Assembly (NCBI GenBank): GCA_963715565.1
Contig: OY970256.1
Coordinates: forward strand, 868,001-932,000
Length of the DNA: 64,000 bases
Origin: JACVRN01 sp963715565
GTDB lineage: Bacteria > Acidobacteriota > Blastocatellia > Pyrinomonadales > Pyrinomonadaceae
Reading direction: 5' to 3'
Positions 32,179-40,958 of the stretch are shown one piece after another (position 1 is the stretch's first letter; the number at the start of each line of letters is the position of its first letter). The translations under genes and the position numbers were made by a program. A model generated the notes under the pieces. The model searched no databases and was not told where the DNA came from. It saw nothing but the letters and a program-made list of their open reading frames with translations.

Positions 32179-34325
32179 TTAAGGAGTCAGAACGATAGGG
32201 GCCGGGATTGAGTTGACCAGCTCCCTGAACTTTTCGTCCTGCGGCAGCTCGTTGACGGTGGAATCCTCAAGCTCGGCTTTCTTTATCTCCTCGCCCCCTA
32301 AAGTAATCGCGCGTGTGAGGTTTTCTCTGGCCGCATCTACGTCGTCGCGCAGAAAGAGGTTATAGCCTTTATTGCCCAGGAAGACGGCGTCGTCCGGAAG
32401 GCGGCGGAGTGCTGCCTCAAATTTCTCGTCCGCCTCTATTAATAGCTCTTGCCACTTTTGATTGTCTCCATCGAGCAACGCCTGTTTCGCTTCGACAAGC
32501 AGGCGGAAGCCGTAGCTGTTGTAGGCGCTGGCTACCCATTCGGCAACCGCAGGCTCCGTAGCTTCTTCAAAAAGCTTTATGAGGTCGGAGTAAGCGGTAA
32601 GCTCCTCATCTGAACGCTTGAGAGCGCTGAGAGTTCTTCCTTTATTGAAGAAAGCCCTCGCGACCATGCCCTGCACGTCGGTTTCCGTTGCCGTAGAGAA
32701 GCGATCGATGACCTGTTGATACATGTCCAGCGCTTTCTCATTTTCATTTCGCGCGCCGAGCGTCACGCCTATGTTGTAGAGCGCTTTGGCTACGTGCATG
32801 CGTATCTGCGGGTCGTCCTGCTGCCACTTGTCTTTGAGTTCTTTCCCGAACTTGATGACCATCTCATAGCCGAGCAGCTCCTCGTCCGAGTTGTCATAAA
32901 TTCCCACCGACGCAGACCACATGGCGTCCAGTAGAACGCGAAGCTGCTGCGGGTTTAAGCTGTCGGGCGGGATAGTGCTGCCAATCGCGACCGCCTCACG
33001 ATGCTGCGAGCGCCGCAGAGCATTCAAGACGGCCTCCACCTGTAGAGAAGCTTCCACCTGTGTAGAAGCTTCCGCCTGAGGCTGCGCTTTTTCCTGCGAG
33101 ACGGCCTCCGGATGAGGGCTTCTTCCATCATACAAACGCTTCGCCAGCTCAATCGTGTCAATCACTTTTTTGATGTAGTAATCGTTGTCTATGATATTTC
33201 CGTCGGCGTCGCGTTCGAGGCTTTGCCTCAACTGCTCCGCATAAAATTTGAGCGGGTCTTCGGTGAGGTTCGGTTCTTTCAGCTCGAAGGTCCGGATGAG
33301 CTGGTCCAGGACTTTGACGGCGGGCTGCTGGTATTTGACGCTGCTCTTGGCGGCAGCGTCGCCGCGCGGTGTGGCTGTGGCCTGCGCGGCTGTGTCCGCC
33401 TGCATGCTCCGGCCATCATCCGTGGTCTCTGCGTCCGGCTCGCGCTCCGGAACGATGAATTGCACTTGCGAGTTGGTGACGAGCCATTCGGGCAGTGAAA
33501 GAACGTCCGTGAATTTGTAGCAGAACCAGTAGAGATTATATGGAAGGTCGCTTTGCAAACGCTGTTTGAGCGCTTTCATAATGACATCGCCTTCCCACCC
33601 GCCGTAGCCAAGCACCAGTGGAGAGCGCGCCCATAACATGTTTGCCAGGAGCGGCTCCATCTGCGAAAAGTTCCCCGCGCGTTCTTCAATCTCCCCGCGC
33701 AGGTTGCTCGAATCATAGAACCAGTATGTCCCGTGAACGTGGATGATTTGGAGGAGGTCTTCGCGCTCGGGGTCTACGCGCAGCGCCGTTTTCGGATGGT
33801 CGCAAACGATGTGCTCTTTGCCGAACATCAGGAGCGCGCGCGTCAGGAGGTCGTCGAAGTTGGTCGTGACCACGAGGTTCGTAATCTTGTTCGTCAGGAG
33901 TAGATGCGCAAGGCGCAGGTGTGAGCTTGGGATGTATTGCCCGCGCATCAACTGCTGCAAATAATTCTGGCGCAGGGCTCTTTGCGGGTAAGCCATGCCG
34001 AACCAGTAGGAGTATGCGTCGATGGCACCGGAACCGATGCTGTCCGCAGCATCCGGATGATATTTCCTGGCATCCTCCTGGCAATGCTTGACGATTTCCG
34101 ATGCCAGCGGGATGGGAGGCTTCGAGATGCCTGCGCCGATGATGAAAAAGAAGGGGCGGCGGCCTCTTTCTTCGCACAGGTCTGAAAAATCTGAACCGAG
34201 GCGGCGGTAAGATCAATCAACCTCCCTTCTCTTTCAAGGAGGGAGATGATCTGCCTCTGTTGATCAGAATCATTTTTTCTGAAGAGGCTGGAGCGTTTGC
34301 TCCACAGCGAATCCGATAATTGCAT
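32179..34325 (-). pseudogene. SIR2-like domain + TPR protein gene with a frameshift near 34153-34156
   Basis: Translation starts well at ATG 34325 with GGAGGAG a few bases upstream (MQLSDSLWSKRSSLFRKNDSDQQ) and runs about 57 codons. It then leaves frame at a C-run next to T-rich bases. A one-base shift restores a frame reading FFFIIGAGISKPPIPLASEIV, continuing uninterrupted to 32179. Together they give about 715 residues. The N-terminus, SIR2-like NAD-binding signature GAGIS, TTNFDDLLTRAL, HVHGTYWF and LGYGGWEGDVIM are in order, followed by a charged linker and several TPR-like repeats (about 390-600). SIR2-TPR proteins are often NAD-depleting anti-phage factors. Explanations are a real pseudogene, a programmed -1 shift or a homopolymer error. 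If unshifted, only a 605-residue remnant starting at 33996 could be made. Confidence 0.75.
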
Positions 34326-34571
34326 GGCGCTCCTCCGGCGAGAAGTTGACGCCCGCCTTCTCTGATTAAGAGCCGTGAGCCTTGGGCGGAAGGGGACGCT
34401 AAAGATATGCTGAAGTCAGTAAGCTATGAGCATCTACAATGTGTCGCGAGGATGAAGGTATCTTTCCTGTGTGAAGGCCACGCGCTGCATCCTCAACCCG
34501 AAACAGCGCAGAGTATACCTTCCGGGCTCAGGAAACGACAATATTTTCTCTACGGCTAAGACAACTCTCTC

Positions 34572-36341
34572 TTAATCCGGCAGCCCCTGCGGAAAGTATT
34601 CACGCCATCGCTTACCAACCAGTTCTGCGATGTCCGGGCGCACAACCAGCTCATCCGGGAAACCGGGTTTGAGGCGCGCGTCTATGACGACGGGCGGGTG
34701 ATAAGAGAGATGGTGACGACGGACGCTCACGTCGGCGGCGTGAATGTCCGCCGCAGGCTCAAAGCGCGTCCACGTCGCCCACAGGAAATCGGCCACGTTT
34801 TTCGCGACGCGCGCATCGTCATGTAAGACGACGAGCGGCCATTCGCGAAAAGCTTCCTCGCGCGCAAGCTGCGCGGCCAGCTCCGGTTCCTTCTCAAAGG
34901 ATGCTCCCTCAACGACCAGACACCCGCGACAGAAAACCTCCGCGCGGGTGACAGAGCGCGGAAGCGTCCCGCGAAATTCCGAGGGCAGCTCGCGCCGAGC
35001 TTCTCCGAGCCCTAGCAGAATAGCTTTGCTTCCTTCATTCACCTTCCCGCTCGTGTAATCGAGCGTGTCCATGGAGACGTTGGAAAAGATGAAGAGGTCT
35101 GTCTCCCAACGCACACGCGCCAGCACGTGCTCAAAGAGCGAGCGAAAGTTGCGCAAGTCCTGCGGCGTGTCCGTGAGAATCAGGAACTTGGTGAGCGACA
35201 ATTGCCCTTCGCCAAGAATACGAAAGCCCGAAACAAGAGCTTCACGCGCGTAGCGCTCGCGCACGACAGCCGCGCACAACGAATGAAAACCCGTCTCGCC
35301 GTAAGTCCACAGGTCGCGCACGCTCGGCATGACCAAAGGGAAAAGCGGCGACAGAAGCTCCTGCAAGTAATCGCCTATGTAGAAATCTTCCTGTCGCGGC
35401 TTGCCGACGACGGTTGCGGGATAGATGGCATCGCGGCGATGAAAGACCGCATCGACGTGAAAGACTGGATAATCGTGCTGCAAAGAGTAGTAGCCGTAAT
35501 GGTCGCCGAAAGGCCCTTCCGGTCTTCTTTCAAGAGGCGGCACGCGGCCTACGAGCGCAAACTCCGCTTCGGCTACGAGACGATGCGCGTTTTCGCCGAG
35601 CGGGTTTTTCGTCATCCTGATTTTTTCGCCCGCGAGCACGGACGCCAGCACAAGCTCCGGCACGTCTTCCGGCAAGGGCGCAATCGCGGAGAGAATCAAC
35701 GCGGGCGGCCCTCCCAGAAAAACTGTGACCGGCAGCGCTTCGTCTCTCGCCTCGGCCTCGTGATGATGAAAGCCTCCGCCCTTGTGTATCTGCCAGTGCA
35801 TCCCTGTTGTGCGGGCGTCGAAGCGTTGCATGCGATACATGCCAAGGTTGTGTTTGCGTTTGACGGGATGCTCCGTGTAGACGAGCGGCAGCGTGATAAA
35901 GGGTCCGCCATCCTCTTGCCACGTCGTCAGCACAGGCAGCTCATCCAGCCGGGCCGGTCTGTCCATGACTTGAGTAACGGGCGCGCGGCGCACATTTTTT
36001 GTCCCGAGCTTTAAGGCTTCGAGCGCCAGACGGCGATACTGCCAGAGTTCGCCTGCGCGCGGCGGCAGCAATGCTTCGGCCACGCGCACGGCATCGCGCA
36101 CCAGTGATTCAGGCTTCTTGCCAAAAGCCAGCTCGATGCGTCGCGCTGTGCCGAAAAGATTCGTGACCACCGGATAACGGCTTCCCCTGACGCGCTTGAA
36201 CAAAAGCGCAGGGCCGCCGCGCTCTATCACGCGACGATGGATTTCGGCCACTTCCAGATAAGGGTCAACTTCCGTCTCGACGGCGACTATATCGCCTCCG
36301 CGCGCGAGCAGTTCAAGGAATGAGCGTAGGTTCGGATGCAT
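34572..36341 (-). CDS. ubiD: UbiD-family decarboxylase (menaquinone/ubiquinone pathway type)
   Basis: This 589-residue UbiD-family protein starts MHPNLRSFLELLARGGDIVAVETEVDPYLEVAEIHRRV. It contains GGPALLFKRV, NLGMYRMQRFD, HWQIHKGGGFHHHEAEAR and the metal/prenylated-FMN region RRPEGPFGDHYGYYSL (about 285-300). Family members use prenylated FMN to decarboxylate aromatic acids, classically 4-hydroxy-3-polyprenylbenzoate, and in menaquinone makers a related intermediate. At 589 residues it is longer than E. coli UbiD (497). No UbiX partner is in view. The ATG is next to a heptamer hairpin and no Shine-Dalgarno is seen. Confidence 0.87.
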   Translation of the reverse strand: MHPNLRSFLELLARGGDIVAVETEVDPYLEVAEIHRRVIERGGPALLFKRVRGSRYPVVTNLFGTARRIELAFGKKPESLVRDAVRVAEALLPPRAGELWQYRRLALEALKLGTKNVRRAPVTQVMDRPARLDELPVLTTWQEDGGPFITLPLVYTEHPVKRKHNLGMYRMQRFDARTTGMHWQIHKGGGFHHHEAEARDEALPVTVFLGGPPALILSAIAPLPEDVPELVLASVLAGEKIRMTKNPLGENAHRLVAEAEFALVGRVPPLERRPEGPFGDHYGYYSLQHDYPVFHVDAVFHRRDAIYPATVVGKPRQEDFYIGDYLQELLSPLFPLVMPSVRDLWTYGETGFHSLCAAVVRERYAREALVSGFRILGEGQLSLTKFLILTDTPQDLRNFRSLFEHVLARVRWETDLFIFSNVSMDTLDYTSGKVNEGSKAILLGLGEARRELPSEFRGTLPRSVTRAEVFCRGCLVVEGASFEKEPELAAQLAREEAFREWPLVVLHDDARVAKNVADFLWATWTRFEPAADIHAADVSVRRHHLSYHPPVVIDARLKPGFPDELVVRPDIAELVGKRWREYFPQGLPD

Positions 36342-36344
36342 AAG

Positions 36345-36428
36345 GCAGTGACAAGTGACAAGTGACAGGTGACAAGTTAAAGCAAGATTTTCATCTTGTC
36401 ACTTGTCACCTGTCACTTGTCACTGCTT
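36345..36428. repeat. Heptamer-array hairpin, GTGACAA family
   Basis: The left arm has four GTGACAA-type units (one GTGACAG) and the right arm carries the complement, with a short AAAGCAAGATTTTC loop. The outer ends read GGCAGTGAC and CACTGCTTTT. It fills the space between the ubiD start and the end of the HEAT-like gene. Confidence 0.88.
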
Positions 36429-37058
36429 TTAAGGCGTGCTCTGTCCGACCTGTCGCGGGCGGGTTGGAGCGTCGGGGGGCGCTTGTTGTAGACGCTCCGT
36501 GATTGTGCGCGCGGCCGTTTGTGCGGCGCTGCCGACTTTTGGATCGAACGATTCTTCGAGCGGCTTGATCTGTGCCAGCGTGGTCTGGTTGCCGATGTCG
36601 GCCAGTACTTTCAAGAGTTCAATCTGTGTGCGGCGCTTGGCGTTGTTCAGGAACATGTAGAGCGGCTCGGGGTCGTCGAGCGTGCGCAGGTAACCGGCGG
36701 CCTGTTCGGCGCGCGATGAATCCAGATCGCGGACGATTGAGAAGAGCATTTTGGATTGGGCCATGCGATAGAGCGCCCACGCCAGAGCGAGCTTGACGCG
36801 GGAGTTTTTCTCTTGCAGGTGATAGCCCTCTACGAGCGTGAGCTGTTCGTTGGCAGAGAGCCGCGCCAGCTCTTCCGCCGCCTGCTGCCTGACCTCCGGC
36901 TCGCGGCTCGTCAAGCGTGCTGCGGCAGCCGCCGCCACACGCGCGTTCGGATTAGCTACGTCTTCATCATCCTCATCCTGCGCCCGCACGGTCAGGCTCG
37001 CCGCCGAGATAAGAGCGACGACGAAGAGAAGCACGAACAATTTTTGCGGTCTCAACAT
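36429..37058 (-). CDS. Secreted HEAT-repeat-like helical protein
   Basis: This 209-residue protein has a signal peptide (residues 1-26, ending SLTVRAQ) and an acidic stretch (DEDDEDV). A run of paired helices follows that resembles HEAT/ARM repeats (VRQQAAEELARLSANEQLTLVEGYHL, RVKLALAWALYRMAQ, AEQAAGYLRTLDDPEPLYMFLNNA, TQIELLKVLADIGNQTTLAQI). The function is unknown; such proteins serve as binding scaffolds. It is likely periplasmic. A hairpin lies on each side. Confidence 0.6.
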   Translation of the reverse strand: MLRPQKLFVLLFVVALISAASLTVRAQDEDDEDVANPNARVAAAAAARLTSREPEVRQQAAEELARLSANEQLTLVEGYHLQEKNSRVKLALAWALYRMAQSKMLFSIVRDLDSSRAEQAAGYLRTLDDPEPLYMFLNNAKRRTQIELLKVLADIGNQTTLAQIKPLEESFDPKVGSAAQTAARTITERLQQAPPDAPTRPRQVGQSTP

Positions 37059-37080
37059 CTACCCACTCCACAAGAATTGA

Positions 37081-37173
37081 TACATTGATTCATCGGTTCA
37101 TTGATTCAATAAACGAGTAAAAGAACTCTTCTATTTCTTCATTGAATCAATGAAGAAATGAACCGATGAATCA
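37081..37173. repeat. Tandem-word hairpin with ATTGATTC units (8-base period)
   Basis: The left side repeats ATTGATTC and ATCGGTTC; the right side carries GAATCAAT and GAACCGAT complements, around a loop ACGAGTAAAAGAACTCTTC. The period looks like eight bases, not seven. The right end supplies the TGA of the downstream M16 gene. Confidence 0.8.
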
Positions 37174-38709
37174 ATTCTTATTCATTCGCGCCTTTTTGCT
37201 CTTTGCTTTGCCGCTCTTGCCGCCCGTCGCGGTCGTTTTTCTCAAGGTGGCGCTATTGAGGTCGAGCTGCGATTCGGGAATCACTTCAACCTTCGCAAAG
37301 CGTTTGCGCAGGGCGGGGAGAAAGTCTTTAGCGCGACCGACGATGATGATGTCTGCCGTGCGTGCGTCCAGACGCGCTCCCGCGAACTTTTGAATCTCGC
37401 CCGCCGTCACTGCCTGCACGTTGTTGATGTAGGTATTAATCTCGTTGAGATCAAGACCATAGAGCGCGAGCTGTGCAACTTGCTGAACCAGACCGTCGGA
37501 CGTTTCCAGCGCGCGCGCGTAGTTGCCTATGAGGGCAGCTTTGCGCGGCGTCAGCTCCGTATCCGGAATGCTGGCGCTTGCAAGACGTCCAAGCTCCTTC
37601 ATCAGGAGCGAAGCCACCAGTGCGCCGGACTCATTTTTGGTTTGCGTGATGGCGTAGAACGGCCCTATGTTGCGGCGCACGTCGAGCCCGCTGCCCGCGC
37701 CGTAGCTCAACCCGCGCTTGATGCGAATCTCCTGATTGAGCCGCGAGCTGTAGCCTCCGCCGAGCACGGAGTTGGTAACAATGCCATGAAAGTAATCGGG
37801 GTCCGTGCGCTTCAAGCCCGTGCGCATCAGTATCACTGCGGCCTGTCCGGCGTGGTCCATGTCTATGACGACGACGCGCTGTCCGGTCTTCTTCGCCAGA
37901 GCGATGTCCTTGTCGTTGGAAACAGGAAGCGGCGTAGAAGGCTTGGCCCAGTCACCGAAATATTTTTCGGCGAGACGGAATGCATCGTCCGCTTCCAGGT
38001 CGCCGCCGATGACGAGCATGGCGTTGTCGGGCCGGTAATAAGTCGCGTGCAGCCGCGTTATATCATCGCGCTTGATGAGCTTGAGAGATTCGGGCGTGCC
38101 CGTTAAGGGATGGCCGTAGGGCGAATCGCCGAAGGTGACGCGCGAGGCGACGTAGCGCGCTAAGGTTCCAGGCTCTGAAAGCATGAGGCTCAGGAAATCC
38201 AGATTTTGTTGACGCAGCCGCTCGACTTCATCTTCTTTGAAGGTCGGTCGGCGCACGACGTCCGAGAGGATTTCCATCGCGGGGTCAAACTGCGACGAGG
38301 CGACGTTGATTTCAACCTGCGAGGCGTCCCAGCGCGCGCCCGAATTGAGCGTGCCGCCGAGGGCTTCTATGGCTTCGGCAATTTGCGGGGCGGTGCGCTT
38401 CGTCGTCCCCTTGGTGACGAGGCTCGCGGTCATGTCTGCGAGTCCGCCGAGTTCCGCAGGGTCAACTTCGCCGCCGTTTTTAATCAGCAGTTGAGCGGTG
38501 GCTAAAGACGTGCCGCCGCGATTGATGACGATGACGCGAAGGCCGTTCGAGAGCGTGCGCTCGACGGGTTTGGGGAAATTAACGGGCCGTGGGTCGGCGG
38601 GCGGCGGAGGCTGCTCCACCGCTTGCGCCAGTGTATTAACAGGCATCATCAGTATCCCTGCGAGGGAAAGCGTGGTCGTGACGGTCGTTAAAATTTTTCC
38701 GAATCTCAT
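37171..38709 (-). CDS. M16-family peptidase homologue lacking the zinc motif (non-catalytic partner)
   Basis: This 512-residue protein with a signal peptide (about 1-28) has the M16 two-domain fold: RTLSNGLRVIVINRGGTSLATAQLLIKNGGEVDPAELGGLADMTASLVTKGT, then YYRPDNAMLVIGGDLEADDAFRLAEKYFGDW and a second half with GGGYSSRLNQEIRIKRGLSYGAG. Where active M16 enzymes have HxxEH, it has LADMT, so zinc cannot be bound. The R/Y motif GLSYGAG is kept. This pattern is typical of the inactive subunit of heterodimeric M16 peptidases. The start at ATG 38709 overlaps the stop of the active partner (ATGA), and a GGGGGAGAG site precedes it. It is probably a periplasmic partner. Confidence 0.88.
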   Translation of the reverse strand: MRFGKILTTVTTTLSLAGILMMPVNTLAQAVEQPPPPADPRPVNFPKPVERTLSNGLRVIVINRGGTSLATAQLLIKNGGEVDPAELGGLADMTASLVTKGTTKRTAPQIAEAIEALGGTLNSGARWDASQVEINVASSQFDPAMEILSDVVRRPTFKEDEVERLRQQNLDFLSLMLSEPGTLARYVASRVTFGDSPYGHPLTGTPESLKLIKRDDITRLHATYYRPDNAMLVIGGDLEADDAFRLAEKYFGDWAKPSTPLPVSNDKDIALAKKTGQRVVVIDMDHAGQAAVILMRTGLKRTDPDYFHGIVTNSVLGGGYSSRLNQEIRIKRGLSYGAGSGLDVRRNIGPFYAITQTKNESGALVASLLMKELGRLASASIPDTELTPRKAALIGNYARALETSDGLVQQVAQLALYGLDLNEINTYINNVQAVTAGEIQKFAGARLDARTADIIIVGRAKDFLPALRKRFAKVEVIPESQLDLNSATLRKTTATGGKSGKAKSKKARMNKN

Positions 38710-40148
38710 TTCCACTCTCCCCCTTTGCGCCAATCATTTTTTGATGGAGGCATCATCATGCCTCCGGCGGGTCCGCCTCCCATTTTCATGCCGCCGCCTT
38801 TTCCTGGCTTCGGTAGAAAGTGTATGACGACTCGGTTATTGTCTGTGAAATATTTGCGCATGACACGCTGCACGTCTTCGGCTGTGACTGACTGAAGACG
38901 GTCGTTGTCCGTGTTGATGCGTTCGGGGTCGCCTAAGAGCACGGCGGCTTCTCCGAGCGCGAGCGCCTTGCCGTTACTGGTTTCGCGTGCGCGCAGGCGT
39001 TCGGTGATGAGCTGGTTCTTGGCCTTCTCCAATTCGGCAGCCGAGAGGGGCTCGTTCTGTAAACGCTTCAGCTCTGCGAGCAGTGCGCGTTCTCCTTCTT
39101 CGGCGGTCTTGCCCGAAGCAAGCGTGGCGCGGAAAAGAAAGAGACCTGGATCTTCACGAAAATCCGTTTCAGCGCCTACTTGCGAGGCGAGCTGTTGTTT
39201 GTAGATGAGCGATTGATAGAGGCGGGAAGATTCACCCGCCGAGAGGATTGCTCCGGCGACCTGGAGGGCGAAGGCATCTTCGCTGGCCTGCGGCGGCGCT
39301 AAGTATGAGATGACGACGGCAGGCAGGGGCGCGTGCTCGCCGTACTCTACATAGCGTTGTTCTTTGGTGCGCTCAGGCTCTTTCGTACTGACGCGCGGCA
39401 GGGGCGTGTTCGGCTTGGGAATGCGGGCCAAATATTTATCTACCCATGCGTCCAGTTGCTTTTGATCGAAGTCGCCTGCGATGACTACAGTCGCGTTGTC
39501 AGGACGGTAATAATTTTTGTGAAACTGCTGCACGTCGCGCAGGGTTGCCGCGTCAAGCTCCTTTATGTTGCCGATGCCGGGACGTTTGTAAGGGTGTACG
39601 GAGTATGACTTCTGCTGTATGAGCAGCTCAAGCTCGCCGTAAGGCGCGGCCACGTAGTGTTGCCGGAACTCTTCCTTGACGACGTCGCGCTCGGATTTGA
39701 AGTTCGAGTCGTCCACGTTCAAAGCGCCGAGCCTGTCCGCTTCGGCCCACAGCAACGTCTCAAGATAATTAGACGGCACGACCTCGAAGTAGACCGTCAC
39801 GTCGTCAGCCGTAAAGGCGTTGTTAAAGCCGCCCACGTCTTCGGTCAAACGGTCGAGCATCTCTGACTTCATATTCTTGGTGCTCTTGAACATGATGTGC
39901 TCGAAGAGATGCGCGAAGCCGGAGCGACCATCGGGGTCGTCTTTTGAGCCGACGTGATACCAAACCTGTATGGCGACTGTGGGGCTCGAATGGTCTTCGA
40001 GGGTGTAGACCTTCATTCCGTTACTGAGCGTGCGCTGGCGATAGCTGATTTTCGGCATTTTTTGCGTCGAAGCCGTGGGCACGATCGCTGTGCCGTTGGC
40101 TAAAACTGTGGCGCACAAAACAAGCAGTGCGACGAAAGTACGGAGCAT
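38706..40148 (-). CDS. M16-family zinc metallopeptidase (catalytic subunit)
   Basis: This 480-residue protein has an N-terminal signal peptide (MLRTFVALLVLCATVLANGTA). The inverted zinc motif HxxEH appears as HLFEH (His80, Glu83, His84) in SGFAHLFEHIMFKST, with a downstream glutamate in an E-rich helix. Later segments include YYRPDNATVVIAGDFDQKQLDAW. It should cleave peptides in the periplasm together with the non-catalytic partner encoded immediately downstream. The C-terminus is Gly/Met/Lys-rich (GKGGGMKMGGGPAGGMMM), an unusual tail. The start is taken at ATG 40148 with AAGGA 7 bases upstream; a TTG five codons earlier is less likely. Confidence 0.9.
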   Translation of the reverse strand: MLRTFVALLVLCATVLANGTAIVPTASTQKMPKISYRQRTLSNGMKVYTLEDHSSPTVAIQVWYHVGSKDDPDGRSGFAHLFEHIMFKSTKNMKSEMLDRLTEDVGGFNNAFTADDVTVYFEVVPSNYLETLLWAEADRLGALNVDDSNFKSERDVVKEEFRQHYVAAPYGELELLIQQKSYSVHPYKRPGIGNIKELDAATLRDVQQFHKNYYRPDNATVVIAGDFDQKQLDAWVDKYLARIPKPNTPLPRVSTKEPERTKEQRYVEYGEHAPLPAVVISYLAPPQASEDAFALQVAGAILSAGESSRLYQSLIYKQQLASQVGAETDFREDPGLFLFRATLASGKTAEEGERALLAELKRLQNEPLSAAELEKAKNQLITERLRARETSNGKALALGEAAVLLGDPERINTDNDRLQSVTAEDVQRVMRKYFTDNNRVVIHFLPKPGKGGGMKMGGGPAGGMMMPPSKNDWRKGGEWK

Positions 40149-40183
40149 AGTGTTTCCTTCCAAAAAAGGGGAATGAACGCGAT

Positions 40184-40203
40184 TGCTTCAAAGCTTTGAA
40201 GCA
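40184..40203. promoter_or_regulatory. 20-bp perfect palindrome upstream of the M16 operon
   Basis: The sequence TGCTTCAAAGCTTTGAAGCA is identical to its reverse complement. It lies 36-55 bases upstream of the M16 catalytic gene start, in a promoter-like position. Its outer half-sites TGCTTCA match those of the palindrome at 27324-27364. A dimeric regulator site is possible. Confidence 0.55.
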
Positions 40204-40355
40204 TTTTCCGTGCGTTTGGATGCGCCTTGCGGGTCAGGCTGTTGCAAAATTTAACCTTCGGGTTTGTAACACAACCGGGGAGGTTTACGCACGCGGGCAC
40301 GCAAAAGTTTTAGCCCCACGGCTTCGGCGGGCCGGATTTTTATCTTTGCGGCGGG

Positions 40356-40652
40356 CTAATCAATATCCAGCGGGTTGATGTAGGGCTTGTCCTTGTCCTT
40401 TTCGGCGCGCTTCATGGCATCGCGGAATTTTTCTTCGAGCAGGCGCTCGCGGTCTTTCATGGAGCCAAGCTCCTGTTGAAAAATCTGCTCGCGCTGCTGC
40501 TTCTGCTTGTCGAGTCCCTTGAGCATCTCGTCGAAAGAAGCGACGGGCTTGCTCTTTTCCTCGTGCGAGATGATTGCGCCCGTCTGTGCGTCGACGTTGA
40601 TGGTGGCTTCACAGCAGGGGCAAATAATTGTAAATCGGGCGGCGTCCGTCAT
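40356..40652 (-). CDS. Small zinc-ribbon-like protein with coiled coil
   Basis: This 98-residue protein opens with MTDAARFTIICPCCEATINVDAQTGAIISHEE, where CPCC near residues 11-14 could bind a metal, although a second cysteine pair is missing. The rest is a charged coiled-coil-like helix (LKGLDKQKQQREQIFQQELGSMKDRERLLEEKFRDAMKRAEKDKDK). The function is unknown. Cytoplasmic. The GGAGTAAAG region before the ATG gives a plausible ribosome site. Its promoter would lie between it and the compound repeat at 40726. Confidence 0.65.
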   Translation of the reverse strand: MTDAARFTIICPCCEATINVDAQTGAIISHEEKSKPVASFDEMLKGLDKQKQQREQIFQQELGSMKDRERLLEEKFRDAMKRAEKDKDKPYINPLDID

Positions 40653-40725
40653 GACCTTTACTCCTTGGGGAAAGATTCCGGACGAGTATAACGCGAGTTC
40701 GATGTCAGAGGATAGTTAAGAGGTA

Positions 40726-40912
40726 AGCCCCGTAGGGGCGTCATATCAGTAGCCCAGCACGTCAGTGCTGGGACAACGGCATGACCATGATGGTTAAGCC
40801 CCGTAGGGGCGACATACATGGGATGTCGCCCCTACGGGGCTTAATCATTTTATTGGATGCCTGTTCCCACGGCTCACGCCGTGGGCTACTGATATAACGC
40901 CCCTACGGGGCT
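40726..40912. repeat. Four-hairpin compound repeat element, copy 2 (about 187 bp, inverted relative to copy 1)
   Basis: It has the same parts as the element at 15632-15817 but in reverse order. Outer arms AGCCCCGTAGGGGCGTCAT and ATAACGCCCCTACGGGGCT enclose CCCAGCACGTCAGTGCTGGG, then the central AAGCCCCGTAGGGGCGACAT hairpin, then CCCACGGCTCACGCCGTGGG. Linker words (ACAACGGCATGACCATGATGG; GCCTGTT) are also shared in reverse. It occupies a gap between two minus-strand genes. Confidence 0.85.
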
Positions 40913-40958
40913 ACAGAGCGTCACTGCTTTGTACGTCGAGCTTATCTTGCACGAGTCA

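Noticed and set aside
33713..34216. A 167-codon minus-strand frame overlapping the SIR2-TPR gene start
   Set aside because: Its translation is arginine/proline-rich and without motif; the SIR2 signature lies in a different frame.
36345..36428. Heptamer arrays considered as CRISPR repeats
   Set aside because: Units are only 7 bases, contiguous without spacers, and arranged as palindromes; no cas gene is present.
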